A stretch of 64,000 nucleotides of DNA from Hepsetus odoe (GCA_017165825.1 CM029379.1:17514921-17578920); one strand, 5' to 3'. Shown: positions 23,871 through 34,109, numbered from the stretch's first letter. Program-made: numbers and translations. The notes: generated by a model not told the origin, from the letters alone.

Positions 23871-24226
23871 TTGTCTGTCGTTTCGTAAAATCTGTTCCCA
23901 TTCCTTTAATTTAATCAGCCCAAAGATAAGAGACAGGAACAAAATATTTTGCAATGTAATTACCTTGTGAAATATAAAGGGGTGGCTCAATACTTTTGCA
24001 AACATACATATACAGTACGCTTTCGCTTACGTGTCGGTAGAAATGACGTGGAGGAATAACGTGGGGTGCATCCCAAATGGCACACTGCCGCACTACATAG
24101 TGAACACACAGCATTTAGAAATGCGCTCAGACAGGTAGTCAGTGAAGAACAATGATGAATCACCTCAGCAGTTTTATCACTTTAATGAGAAAGCTGGTGA
24201 GGGTCTGAGAAATTTCTTATGTTCAA
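23871..24226. repeat. Direct repeat Y, copy 1
   Basis: Matches 27261-27631 in the same orientation at about 90% identity by eye with several small indels. It includes a block reading CACACTGCCGCACTACATAG that is typical of dispersed fish DNA elements. The other copy lies immediately upstream of the tRNA-Leu gene; this one has no tRNA next to it. Confidence 0.8.
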
Positions 24227-24353
24227 ATTTGATTTATATTTAGACAACACTTTGGTATCCCTAAAGCCTTTCATTTGTTCAGGGAAACCCAAATGGAATT
24301 ATTCTACCCACTAATTTAAGATTTGCTTGCTTAAGATAATGACTAAGCAGAAA
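24227..24353. repeat. Direct repeat X, copy 2
   Basis: Second copy of 23735-23861; together they bracket repeat Y copy 1. Confidence 0.85.
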
Positions 24354-24783
24354 GGCAGGTAGAAGTAGGAGCCTTCCACTGAGACTAAAGAAAGAAGAAA
24401 TGTGGCAGAGTATAGGTCAATGAGTGCAAAAAGAAGTCATTATATTAGTCATTATATGAGTATATAAAAGCAGCACATACTTTTTAAAGTAAAGCTATCA
24501 GTGAACAGAAAGGCACATGAAGGAAAAATTAAATCATAATATTATAATTATGCCCAGAAAAGCTTGTAGTGAGCATTATCACCTGCAGTGCTCAGGAAGG
24601 TATAGAAAAAGCTTTTTAATTGAAATTAAAGAGAGGATCCATTCTCCATTGAATACAAGTGTGTGATAGATAATCATCTGAGCCATGGTACGACTATATT
24701 GATCTAGTTTGTTTTAGCTAATTTAAACAGAACTTCATGTAGCATAAGCCCACAATATAATATCTTGTCACAACAGTTGACAC

Positions 24784-24992
24784 GTTTACATTTGTGGCAT
24801 TTAGCAGATGCTCTTATCCAGAGCGACTTCCATGTCCAGGGACAGTCCCCCTGGAGCAACTCAGGGTTAAGGGTCTTGCACAGGAACCCAGTGGTGGTAG
24901 TACTGGAGGTGGGATTCAAACCTGGGATCACTTGAACCATAGGTCTATAGGCAAGTATCCTACCACTAGACCACCGCCACCCTGACCACTGA
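24784..24992 (-). repeat. tRNA-derived SINE
   Basis: On the minus strand the head reads GGCGGTGGTCTAGTGGTAGG (A box) and GGTTTGAATCCC (B box) about 50 bases on. The tail ends GAGCATCTGCTAAATGCCAC AAATG. Related copies: 27821-27992 and a decayed one at 38265-38415. Confidence 0.8.
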
Positions 24993-25009
24993 CAGTGTTT
25001 TGACCTTGC

Positions 25010-25895
25010 TAGTTAATGTAACACTGATGACTCAGTCTAGGGTCAGGCTGTACTTGAAAATGAGAGTGGACTCTCTCCCTGCATGTGCAGCTAAAACATC
25101 AGACCATTTCAAATATATGGCAGCTCAGGTTTATTTTTAGCCAGTGGTTTAATTAATCATAGCTTTAACGACAAGCTACTCATATTTCAAACTAACCATA
25201 CCTGAGGGTAAAAAAAACAAAACTTAACAAAACAAACAAAACTAAGAGAAAATATACAAAAAATATGCCACCATCAACTTTTCCTAAAACCTTCCAAGTT
25301 TAACAAAGCTTCAGAAAATTAGCCAAAAAGTTAGTTAAAACTGTGACCTTAGGTGCTGGTTGGGAGAGGTGGAATGCAGGTCAGCTTTTCAGGTGTTGCT
25401 TCTGCGTTCATTTTATTTTGGCTAGCGCCTCCACAAGGCCAGTTCCAGATCTCTTCTCCCTGCACCAGACAAAAGAATGCACACAAAACAGACAAGTGAA
25501 GCAGAGCTCATAACAGACACAAATAAAAAATATATATGAAAGAGCCACCAGGATTTGGTTCTTAGGCATCCCCTTTTTGTTGTAATTTGTTAATAAAAAC
25601 CTATGTTTTGTCAATTATAAGTATTTTCTATTGTCTGTAGAATACTTTAAAGTGTCATCCAGTCCTTTAGCATGTCAGGCAAGGTATGAGCAATGTTTTA
25701 ACAAATCACACTGAACAAACATGCTTTTCACACAGACTCCCCTGTGGAATGTTTTTGAGTGCATGCCAGATTTTTTTCTTTGTAGTTGTTCTTAGCTCAT
25801 TCTGCCTCCAGTTCTTCTGTTCTATGTTGTTTGCTTGTTATCTTAGTGCTTCTTTTTCACTTCCCATAAGACACAGCAAAATGACAAGAAGTGAC
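25010..25895. other. Non-coding, nothing recognised
   Basis: AT-rich DNA without supportable exons. Confidence 0.4.
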
Positions 25896-25902
25896 ACTTG
25901 TT

Positions 25903-26211
25903 TAGGGGCAGCGGTGGCCTAGTGGTTGGGGTTTGGCCACATGATTGGAGGATTGGGGGTTCGAGCCCATTCCCAATAGGTTTCCCTGAGGTACGCTTGA
26001 GCAAGGTGCCAACCCCATCACGCTCCTCCCTGCGATCGGCTGGCGACCTGTCCAGGGTGCAGCAGTTCAACATGCGTCCCTCGCCCTGTGTGTGCTGGGT
26101 TGGACGCCAGCAACCCCCCCCCCCCCGGGACCCCGTTTGGGACAAGCGGCAGAAAATGGATGGATGGATGGATGGACGGACGGACGGACGGACGGACGGA
26201 CGGACGGACAC
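25903..26211 (+). repeat. Composite repeat: tRNA-derived SINE head plus inverted dispersed repeat and (GGAT/GGAC)n tail
   Basis: The head GGTGGCCTAGTGGTTGGGGT and B box GGTTCGAGCCC mark a tRNA-derived SINE. From about 26020 the sequence becomes the inverted form of the repeat at 10143-10277 and ends in a tetranucleotide run, (GGAT)4 changing to (GGAC)8 at 26157-26207. Confidence 0.75.
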
Positions 26212-26341
26212 TTGTTTAATTATAGCATGAAAGTCAGACCAGGCATACTGCATACCTAATACACAGTGAAGACCCAATGAGACACTGGAAAATGTTAACT
26301 TGGAAGGTGTTCCTTGTCTCTATTCCACATGAACTGGGTGT

Positions 26342-26373
26342 CAATAAATTTTTGTTTGTTTGTTTGTTTGTTT
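26342..26373. repeat. (GTTT)n microsatellite
   Basis: Short run of GTTT/TTTG units. Confidence 0.8.
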
Positions 26374-26898
26374 TTTGTCAGGTTTCAGACATAACATTTT
26401 TTTAAACAATTGTTATGGAAGTGATTGCAAAGTGTTCTAAAGCTGTGACTCTGATCAAACACAGATGCATGCCTGATGGAAGAGCATGCATTTTACAAGC
26501 ATATATATAAACATGTCCTCTTAATGGGGACAACCTCAAGATGATTTACACTACAAGTGGGTGCTCATTCTTACTGAGGTGGGAACAAACTGTTTAAAAT
26601 CTGTGAACCCATACAACTTCTTGAGAAGGTGAAGCTCAACATCAGTGGGGATGGAACACTTCTCAGCTTTTTCAGTCACAAAACATTGCATGGCAAGTTA
26701 GCATAGATGAACTTGTCCCCACATTACCTATTGCATGTGAAATCAGCTGTACAAGGTCATGGTAGCTTACTGCAATGAAGGCATGTTTTGTTGCAGTCAA
26801 GGCATATTTTACAATTTAGACATTACAATAAGGTAGGCAGACAGATAGATGCACCAACAGATAGACTTACAGATAGACAGATAGAAAGAAAGACATAC

Positions 26899-27090
26899 AC
26901 GGGGCAGCAGTGGCCTAGTGGTTAGGGGCATGCTCCCAGGCTCAGAAGGTTGGGGTTTAGAATCCAGGACTAGTAGGTTGCACTGAAGTACCCTTGAACA
27001 GGGTGCCATCCATAACACAAAAAATGCATTTGGACGCGGTTCACTATGTGCTGTGCAGTTTCGCAATGAGTCACTTTCACATACAGACAG
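26899..27090 (+). repeat. tRNA-derived SINE
   Basis: The head GCAGTGGCCTAGTGGTTAGG is the same family as the head at 25903 and the nested copy at 57306. The B box (GGTTTAGAATCC) is altered. The tail contains TTCGCAATGAGTCACTTTCA, as at 57530-57565. Confidence 0.75.
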
Positions 27091-27260
27091 TTTTGCCACT
27101 GAGAATGCAGCTTAGATAAAAACCCACAGCAGCTTTAGTTTAAGAATCTTTAATGAAGGCATGGTAATGAAATGTCACTGGGGTGGCATCACTGACATTA
27201 TTGGGAAACAGCCTGGGTACTGCAGGCCAGACCTTCCTGTACTTCCTGGAAGAAGAGGTT

Positions 27261-27631
27261 TTTGTCTCTCGTTTCGTAAAATTAGTTCCCATTCCTTTAA
27301 TTTAATCAGCCCAAAGATAAGAGACAGTAATAAAATATATTACAAGGTAATTCCCTTGTGAAATATAAAGGGGGGGGGGAGTCAATACTTTTGCAAACAT
27401 ATATATACAGTACGCTTTTGCTTACGTGTCGGTAGAAATGACGTGGAGGATATAACGCGGGGGTGCGTCCCAAATAGCACACTGCCGCACTACATAGTGA
27501 ACACACAGCATTTAGAAATGCGCCCAGACACTTCAGCGGTTTTATCACTTCATTTAAGCAAACGGAAACATTAATACCCAGTTAATACTTTAATGAGAAA
27601 GCTGGTGAGGGGCTGAGAAACAATGTTCAAA
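27261..27631. repeat. Direct repeat Y, copy 2 (next to tRNA-Leu)
   Basis: Second copy of 23871-24226; ends about 30 bases before the tRNA-Leu gene. Confidence 0.8.
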
Positions 27632-27660
27632 ATAGTAAATTTGAAGCGTTGCACATAGCT

Positions 27661-27743
27661 GTCAGGATGGCCGAGCGGTCTAAGGCGCTGCGTTCAGGTC
27701 GCAGTCTCCCCTGGAGGCGTGGGTTCGAATCCCACTTCTGACA
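27661..27743 (+). tRNA. tRNA-Leu (anticodon CAG)
   Basis: The 83-base gene folds as a class II tRNA: acceptor stem GTCAGGA with TTCTGAC, A box TGGCCGAGCGG (27668-27678), anticodon stem CTGCG/CGCAG around TTCAGGT with anticodon CAG, a long variable arm CTCCCCTGGAGGC, B box GGTTCGAATCC (27722-27732), T stem GTGGG/CCCAC. It decodes CUG. No intron; CCA is not encoded, as expected in eukaryotes. A TTTT Pol III terminator lies 4 bases after the gene. An identical copy faces it at 35519-35601. Confidence 0.97.
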
Positions 27744-27752
27744 ACTCTTTTC
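27744..27752 (+). terminator. Pol III terminator of tRNA-Leu
   Basis: ACTCTTTTC directly after the discriminator base. The other tRNA copy has the same ACTCTTTT. Confidence 0.8.
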
Positions 27753-27820
27753 TTCTGTTAATGTTTCATATATTTTAGAAACATTAGCATTGCACGAGCT
27801 TCTCAGAGCAAAACTCAACT

Positions 27821-27992
27821 AGTTTACATTTACGGCATTTAGCAGACGCTCTTATCCAGGTCCTAATTACAGGGACAGTCCCCCCCGGGAGCAACTCAGG
27901 GGTAAGGGTCTTGCTCAGGGACCCAGTGGTGGTAGTGCTGGAGGTGGGATTCGAACCGGCAACCTCTGAATCCATAGGTCTGTAGGCAAGTA
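27821..27992 (-). repeat. tRNA-derived SINE, 5'-truncated
   Basis: Same family as 24784-24992. The B box GGTTCGAATCCC is intact and the A box is missing. Present only in the left arm of the inverted repeat, so inserted after the duplication. Confidence 0.8.
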
Positions 27993-28048
27993 CATGAACC
28001 CGAAGACAGTGTCCCGCTTTGAATTAGGTGTGTTCTACTCGCATAGGT

Positions 28049-28727
28049 GTGTTGTCCCTCGCATAAATAAATGTATAGGAGCACGAGCTTTCAGTTACAG
28101 GGCCCCTAGATTGTGGAACAGCTTGCCTGCTTCTGTACGGGATGCCGATTCAGTCTCAGTCTTTAAATCACGGCTGAAGACTTACTTCTTTAGTTTAGCT
28201 TACCCGCACCAATCACCATAATGCACTATTACTAATGTCGCTGGTGCTGCTGTACATGCCATCGCACTGTTTCATTTCTGTGTCTGTCACTACTGGATCC
28301 TGCTCATTACTGACCCCCTCATTCCATTTCTCTCCCCACATGTCCGGGGGGGCCCGCTGTGGTCATCACCTGAGTCCAATGCCGAGCTACCATCTGGTCT
28401 GTGTGATGCATCTGATGCGCCAAGGGACCCTGGCAGCTCATTGGTACCTGGAGGAAACTTGGGACTCCTCACTGATCCTGGAGTCTAAAACCTAACTAAC
28501 TTTGTACTGTTAGTGTACCCAAGGGGGTTGGGTAGCCGGTTGACCTTGGACCCTCAGAGGTTTTTTTTTCTCCACATAGTGGAGTTTTTGATTCTTCTCC
28601 TCCGTAGTCGTCCGGCTTTAACATCTATTACTGTAACCTGTTCCATCATCTACCACCATTGTAAAGTGCCTTGGGGCAACTGTTGTAAAAGGCGCTATAT
28701 AAGAATAAATTGAATTGAATTGAATTG
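28049..28727 (+). mobile_element. L2-like LINE, 3' end only
   Basis: 5'-truncated copy of the same family as 18900-21447: last 58 codons of ORF2, 3'UTR, and (TTGAA)n tail. TTCTACT occurs on both sides (at about 28034 and 28729), the likely target duplication. Removing the element rejoins sequence that matches the right arm of the inverted repeat at 35340-35380. It is therefore younger than the inverted duplication. Confidence 0.85.
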
Positions 28728-28954
28728 TATTCTACTGCCCCCTGCTGGTCAATGTCGTCCTCTCTCTTGTCCGTGCTCTTATAGAGAGAGGATCTGTGCA
28801 TGTTTCATTCAATGATTTCTGGCATATTAAACGTCTTTAGATAAAAGCGGCTGTTTTATAAGGTGTGATTCTAGGTTTTTAACAGAAGCCGATTTTATAT
28901 CAGTTGCAGTGCAGTAAGTTGCATGTGTTAAAGCAGCGTATCTTTTAGGAATGG

Positions 28955-28962
28955 TGACGTCA
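28955..28962. promoter_or_regulatory. Perfect CRE palindrome TGACGTCA, with CCAAT nearby
   Basis: TGACGTCA with ACCAATGAG about 25 bases on. The equivalent right-arm site (~34985) has decayed to TGACATCA. No transcript start is known, so this is only a sequence match. Confidence 0.3.
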
Positions 28963-29475
28963 GCTTTCATGGAAGTGAAGCACAACCAATGAGAAGCAGG
29001 GCCTCACTCCTATCATCCGCTCTAAACAGCGCAGCACAGAACTGCACTATCCGTGCACGACAGGCCATCGTTTCTGTGATATCCGTCCAGCAGATAATGG
29101 TCACAATGATTTTTTTACTAGAAATAAAATATTCTAGAGAATAAATTCGGGCCTACTTTAAACAGTTTAACATATTTCCCGAGTGGATTCCCTGTACTGA
29201 AATGATAACGTCGTATTAAAAGTGCTGTAATACCGAGTGTTTCCGCAGGAGGGCAGCACTCTCTCCATCAACCCTAAAGTGCTGCACTGGAAAATCCTGT
29301 GTGCATCACCAAACGCCTTTGTGAGAATGAAAAACTGCTCTGAGATCAGTGTGAGGTTCTGAGTTTGTGCCGTGAATGTGGGAGCTGTTGTAACACCGGG
29401 TTCCTCCACAGGAGGGCAGCACTCTCACACCCTTCACTCTCAACAAAGAAAAGAAGGAGATCTGCACCGCTCGGT

Positions 29476-29484
29476 GAGTTCATT
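29476..29484 (+). other. Candidate splice donor conserved in both arms
   Basis: The plus strand has CTCG|GTGAGT here. The mirrored site in the right arm (minus strand, ~34240-34250) has CTAG|GTAAGT. Surrounding bases differ but both keep a strong donor, hinting at an exon ending here in an unrecognised transcript. Confidence 0.25.
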
Positions 29485-29646
29485 CCTCTTGGGCAACAAA
29501 TGAACGTTTTTTTGTTTGTTTATTTTTTTACTGCTTTTTATCATTTAAACTCCTTAAACAGTAGTTTGGATTTTGTGATCCAAAGTGGAGTGAGTTGGAG
29601 GAAAGCTGGGGAAGGCTCTTCTGTTGATTTTTATTCCCGAATTTAG

Positions 29647-29883
29647 CTAATCCTGTGATTTACTGATGAAGGACAGACCTGATTCAATGTTCTTCTGAGT
29701 CTTTCCTCTGGTCAGGGTGGATGGTGTTTTACACTGGTCGTGTGTGTGGAGCTGTGAGTCCAGAGTGGAAATGAGACACTGGTCTTGCTGTGATTTTGGG
29801 AATGAAGCAGATTTTGATCTGAAATGATCCTCTGTCCCTCTGTCAGGGACAGATGTTTCAGTAAGACACTGCTGCTTGTTCAT
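29647..29883 (-). CDS. 78-codon open frame, identical in both arms, function unknown
   Basis: Starts MNKQQCLTETSVPDRGTEDH and is rich in Ser, Thr, Gln and Lys, with no signal, membrane segment or domain I recognise. The same protein is encoded in the mirrored arm at 33873-34109. Identity may only reflect recent homogenisation of the arms, not selection. It could be an N-terminal exon or chance. Confidence 0.25.
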   Translation of the reverse strand: MNKQQCLTETSVPDRGTEDHFRSKSASFPKSQQDQCLISTLDSQLHTHDQCKTPSTLTRGKTQKNIESGLSFISKSQD

Positions 29884-30038
29884 CTTTCTGTAAATCTGTA
29901 GCTCATCTCAGCTGGACTGAGCAGCGCAGCTCCAAGCAGAGTCTGTATGTCTGGACTGTAGTGGGCTCAGCTCTTGTTGATCTGGACTAACATTGGCCTG
30001 GCTCTGATTAAAGCTGTAGAAAGAAATCAAGTTCTTAC

Positions 30039-30058
30039 ACACACACACACACACACAC
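30039..30058. repeat. (CA)n microsatellite
   Basis: About 10 CA units; the mirrored site at 33686-33719 has about 16. Confidence 0.9.
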
Positions 30059-30406
30059 TGCACAGTGTAAAGAAGGTCACAGACCTCAGTCCTTGTCTGT
30101 GTCTCTGAGGGAGCTGCTTTCCAAATTCAGTGTCAGATCTGCTCCATTTTCTGCTCTCCTTCAAGATTGGAGGATAAAGTTTTAATGAGGAGTTAAGTCA
30201 CCTCACCAGGATCTGCGCTCATTTTTTCAGCTCTGTTAAAAATAGGTAACAGGTGCACTTTGTAGTTCACAAACAGAAAGTGTAGCTCATCTTATTTTCT
30301 GCATCGGTTCTTCACCCGTTACACTGCTGATCAATGATAAGGAGCAGCGGAGCAGGGGGTTTATTTGGGTGGTGAATCACAGTCAGCACAGCAGTGTTAC
30401 TGACAT

Positions 30407-30407
30407 G

Positions 30408-30442
<35 letters not shown>
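30407..30442. repeat. (GT)n microsatellite
   Basis: About 17 units; the mirrored run is at 33306-33334. The flanks (TTTGGGTGGTGAATCAC and CAGCAGTGTTACTGACATG) belong to a dispersed fish repeat present in both arms. Confidence 0.9.
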
Positions 30443-30445
<3 letters not shown>

Positions 30446-30884
30446 ATGACATACACAGCATTAGAGCTGGAGTTGTGAACACTTCCTGGCTACTCTGTTA
30501 GACACACATAACAGTTAGGTCTCCTCCAGATGTAAAGTTGGTGCGGCAGAGTTTGGTTTTGTCATCCTCTAATTTTTTTTTTTTAATCAAAGCTCAGGTT
30601 CTGGGCAAATGTCACTAATTGATGACTGCACATTTCTGTTCGATGGACTTTTCTGACTTTGAACAAATGTTGTAGAGAAAGAGATGCACTACAGTCTGTA
30701 AGTTTGAACAATATGAGCACCTGTCTGGTCAGTGGAGCTGGTTAAAAGAACTTTACTTTACATTTACAGCATCAGGAAGAGAGTGACGTACGAGTGCTTC
30801 GGCGGTTCCAGAGGAACCATGTCCCTCACGCTAGAAACCTAGACTTGAAATTAGAGCTGAGAGTTTGTAAGAATTCAGCAGTAC

Positions 30885-31082
30885 ATGAAGTTAAAGTTCC
30901 AGCACATAACAATAACTGTCTGTGTCATTTTCTGTTTGTTGTTTTTAAATGAGTTAGTTAAACGTATGAAGGTGCAATGTATCTGGTTTGCGGAGGTCGG
31001 TCTTTATTTGCCATTTGAAATCTACAAGTGTCTCAAGAGATCTGATTGTCAGGAGAAGTTCTGTCTGTTGACAAAGAGTTAA
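30885..31082 (+). CDS. 65-codon open frame, identical in both arms, function unknown
   Basis: Hydrophobic start (ITITVCVIFCLLFLNEL), then charged; six Cys. The mirrored frame at 32517-32714 encodes the same protein and the DNA appears identical. No homology recognised; probably chance preserved by arm identity. Confidence 0.2.
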   Translation: MKLKFQHITITVCVIFCLLFLNELVKRMKVQCIWFAEVGLYLPFEIYKCLKRSDCQEKFCLLTKS

Positions 31083-31829
31083 GACTGTCTACCTACAGAC
31101 ATATCTGGTTGGTGTGTATTTTATGTGTAAATTGTCTAAAAGCCACATAAAGAAATTAAGCCAATGACTGTCTACGTGAATATGCTTGAGTTGATAGGAT
31201 ATTTTTAACATGATCCTCAATTTATATTTACATTGTTTGATGCTTTTATCAACGCTGTGACTTACAAGCAGTGACTGCAGTGCAATGAGAACTTTACGCC
31301 AGACTTGAAGTGCTGCTTCAAGTGAAATTTATTAAATAAAATGACAAAAACAAGTTGAGCAGTTAGCTGTGTTAGATTATTAGAGATGTTGGTAGAAGGT
31401 ATTTTCAAAGGCGGAGACTTGTTAATGTTTCTGCTTGTAAATTCACCCAGAATTATTTATGTTTTAATGGCGGTTTCAAATGTGTTCATTAAATAAATGA
31501 AGTAGATAATTAAGTTTTGTGATGGTGATTATTTCTATTCCTGTTTGAGGTTTGAAGATGAAGTAAGAACCGTTGTTTCATCTCTTCAATAAACTCTTAA
31601 ATCTTGTATGCACTCAGGTGCAGTTCATTTCCCTGATTCCTGCTAAATGATTTTCTTCTTCTCACCTGTACAAACACCTAAATGCTGGTTTGTGGTTGAG
31701 AGATGCAGTCAGGCCCATATTCAGTGGAGTGGGTTCCTAAAACTGGACCTGAGATTTTATCTAATTTTCTGCACTTTTTCACCAAAAATGAATTAAATGT
31801 GAAGTTTAACCACGCCCACAAAAATGAAC

Positions 31830-31892
31830 ATTTGCATATTAATGAACAAAATACCCAATCAGCATGAGCAGTGGAACTGAGTGCTTATAAAG
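31830..31892 (+). promoter_or_regulatory. Octamer + CCAAT + TATA cluster
   Basis: ATTTGCAT (31830-31837), CCAAT (31855-31859) and TATAAAG (31886-31892) occur in that order and spacing, as in histone H2B or snRNA-type promoters; GC-type CCACGCCCAC lies at 31810. No histone frame or histone 3' stem-loop follows within 500 bases, so either the gene is lost or the match is fortuitous. Confidence 0.4.
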
Positions 31893-32369
31893 TGTGGAAT
31901 GTCACTAGTGTTCTCCATCGTGGTGAGCAGCAAAAAAAAGCTAATTTTTGAGCTTTTTCCACCGCGGATGAGAAGAGTAGCAAAGGTGAATAAGTTCAAT
32001 GTTTGTCACCAAAGGTTTTGTCTTTACTGATGCCAAAAAAGGGCTCAGTTTTTTATGCCTTTATTGAGTCTGCATTCTACTCTTTTTCAGTACACATTCT
32101 CTTCTCCCCCTCTTGGGGCATGTCTGGTGATCACCCAGGGTACCAGGACCTGAGCTGCTTCTCTGGGATGGAGCAGTCACAGAGTGTTAATTATGAGCAC
32201 CAATTACACTCTCAGACCGCTGAACCCACATACAGCAGAGAACAGTGTTACATTCCACTCCAGCACAAAATTTGTGCAGGAAAAGAATTTATATTGAGTA
32301 AATGTTTTAGAGCAGTTTATCTTTCAGCACTTTTCTTCACATTCATGGTGACGTCTCCTGAGCATCCAA

Positions 32370-32481
32370 GGATTTGAAACAACCAATTAAAAAACTCAGA
32401 AAGGGACCCTTTCTGACTAACGGTCATACTTGCGATCCACTGGGTCCCTTTCTGAGTTTTTTAATTGGTTGTTTCAAATCC
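32370..32481. repeat. Perfect 40-bp inverted repeat (hairpin, 32-base loop)
   Basis: 32370-32409 (GGATTTGAAACAACC...) is the exact reverse complement of 32442-32481, 40 of 40 bases. The right edge coincides to the base with the start of the right palindrome arm (32482). It could be a short MITE, although I see no target duplication, or the fold-back that seeded the large palindrome. Confidence 0.9.
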
Positions 32482-32516
32482 ACACACCAACCAGATATGT
32501 CTGTAGGTAGACAGTC

Positions 32517-32714
32517 TTAACTCTTTGTCAACAGACAGAACTTCTCCTGACAATCAGATCTCTTGAGACACTTGTAGATTTCAAATGGCAAATAAAGACC
32601 GACCTCCGCAAACCAGATACATTGCACCTTCATACGTTTAACTAACTCATTTAAAAACAACAAACAGAAAATGACACAGACAGTTATTGTTATGTGCTGG
32701 AACTTTAACTTCAT
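32517..32714 (-). CDS. 65-codon open frame, mirror copy
   Basis: Same protein as 30885-31082. See that entry. Confidence 0.2.
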   Translation of the reverse strand: MKLKFQHITITVCVIFCLLFLNELVKRMKVQCIWFAEVGLYLPFEIYKCLKRSDCQEKFCLLTKS

Positions 32715-32939
32715 GTACTGCTGAATTCTTACAAACTCTCAGCTCTAATTTCAAGTCTAGGTTTCTAGCGTGAGGGACATGGTTCCTCTGGAACTGCCGA
32801 AGCACTCGTACGTCACTCTCTTCCTGATGCTGTAAATGTAAAGTAAAGTTCTTTTAACCAGCTCCACTGACCAGACAGGTGCTCATATTGTTCAAACTTA
32901 CAGACTGTAGTGCATCTGTTTCTCTACAACATTTGTTCA

Positions 32940-33092
32940 CCCCTTTAATCTTGTTTATTAATGATTATGAATTAATTATTGTTAAGAAATAATGATTAAT
33001 ATTAGTGTCTGGTTGGTGGATCACTTTTAGAACAGCAGTGACACTGACAGAACTGGGACATCGTGTTGTGGTGTTTGTGTGAGTGTTGTGAA
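32940..33092. repeat. Block present only in the right arm
   Basis: About 150 bases between TTTGTTCA and AAGTCAGAAAAG, absent from the left arm where those two join. Its sequence (GACACTGACAGAACTGGGAC) is part of the dispersed fish repeat that surrounds it, so deletion from the left arm is likelier than insertion here. Confidence 0.7.
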
Positions 33093-33305
33093 AAGTCAGA
33101 AAAGTCAATCGAACAGAAATGTGCAGTCAGCAATTAGTGACATTTGCCCAGAACCTGAGCTTTGATTAAAAAAAAAAAATTAGAGGATGACAAAACCAAA
33201 CTCTGCCGCACCAACTTTACATCTGGAGGAGACCTAACTGTTATGTGTGTCTAACAGAGTGGCCAGGAAGTGTTCACAACTCCAGCTCTAATGCTGTGTA
33301 TGTCA

Positions 33306-33334
33306 TCTCACACACACACACACACACACACACT
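33306..33334. repeat. (CA)n microsatellite
   Basis: Mirror of 30407-30442, shorter. Confidence 0.9.
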
Positions 33335-33678
33335 AACATGTCAGTAACACTGCTGTGCTGACTGTGATTCACCACCCAAATAAACCCCCTGCTCCGCTGC
33401 TCCTTATCATTGATCAGCAGTGTAACGGGTGAAGAACTGATGCAGAAAATAAGATGAGCTACACTTTCTGTTTGTGAACTACAAAGTGCACCTGTTACCT
33501 ATTTTTAACAGAGCTGAAAAAATGAGCGCAGATCCTGGTGAGGTGACTTAACTCCTCATTAAAACTTTATCCTCCAATCTTGAAGGAGAGCAGAAAATGG
33601 AGCAGATCTGACACTGAATTTGGAAAGCAGCTCCCTCAGAGACACAGACAAGGACTGAGGTCTGTGACCTTCTTTACA

Positions 33679-33685
<7 letters not shown>

Positions 33686-33719
<34 letters not shown>
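33686..33719. repeat. (GT)n microsatellite
   Basis: Mirror of 30039-30058, longer. Confidence 0.9.
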
Positions 33720-33723
<4 letters not shown>

Positions 33724-33872
33724 ACTTGATTTCTTTCTACAGCTTTAATCAGAGCCAGGCCAATGTTAGTCCAGATCAACAAGAGCTGAGCCCACTACAG
33801 TCCAGACATACAGACTCTGCTTGGAGCTGCGCTGCTCAGTCCAGCTGAGATGAGCTACAGATTTACAGAAAG

Positions 33873-34109
33873 ATGAACAAGCAGCAGTGTCTTACTGAAA
33901 CATCTGTCCCTGACAGAGGGACAGAGGATCATTTCAGATCAAAATCTGCTTCATTCCCAAAATCACAGCAAGACCAGTGTCTCATTTCCACTCTGGACTC
34001 ACAGCTCCACACACACGACCAGTGTAAAACACCATCCACCCTGACCAGAGGAAAGACTCAGAAGAACATTGAATCAGGTCTGTCCTTCATCAGTAAATCA
34101 CAGGATTAG
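33873..34109 (+). CDS. 78-codon open frame, mirror copy
   Basis: Same protein as 29647-29883. See that entry. Confidence 0.25.
   Translation: MNKQQCLTETSVPDRGTEDHFRSKSASFPKSQQDQCLISTLDSQLHTHDQCKTPSTLTRGKTQKNIESGLSFISKSQD

Larger units (their letters stand above)
27661..31117 (+). repeat. Left arm of a large tRNA-flanked inverted repeat
   Basis: This arm is the reverse complement of 32482-35601. Outside about 29,540 the match is patchy and diverged (tRNA identical, flanks ~70-90% by eye, with a SINE at 27821 and a LINE at 28049 present only here). From about 29,560 to 31,117 the match is nearly perfect apart from microsatellite length and a ~150-base block missing here relative to 32940-33092. 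Matching ends abruptly after GGTGTGT at 31117. Confidence 0.9.
31118..32481. other. Spacer of the large inverted repeat
   Basis: About 1.36 kb not shared between arms. It holds a SINE-tail fragment (~31225-31300), a promoter-like cluster (31830-31892), a 124-codon frame of no recognised family (32003-32377) and a perfect hairpin at its right end. Confidence 0.7.

Noticed and set aside
26157..26207. Tetranucleotide repeats as a possible CRISPR-like or satellite array
   Set aside because: Simple slippage tail of a SINE; no spacers.
32003..32377. 124-codon frame in the palindrome spacer as the gene driven by the octamer/TATA cluster
   Set aside because: No domain recognised, composition is ordinary and its 3' end runs into the hairpin; kept only as a note in the spacer entry.
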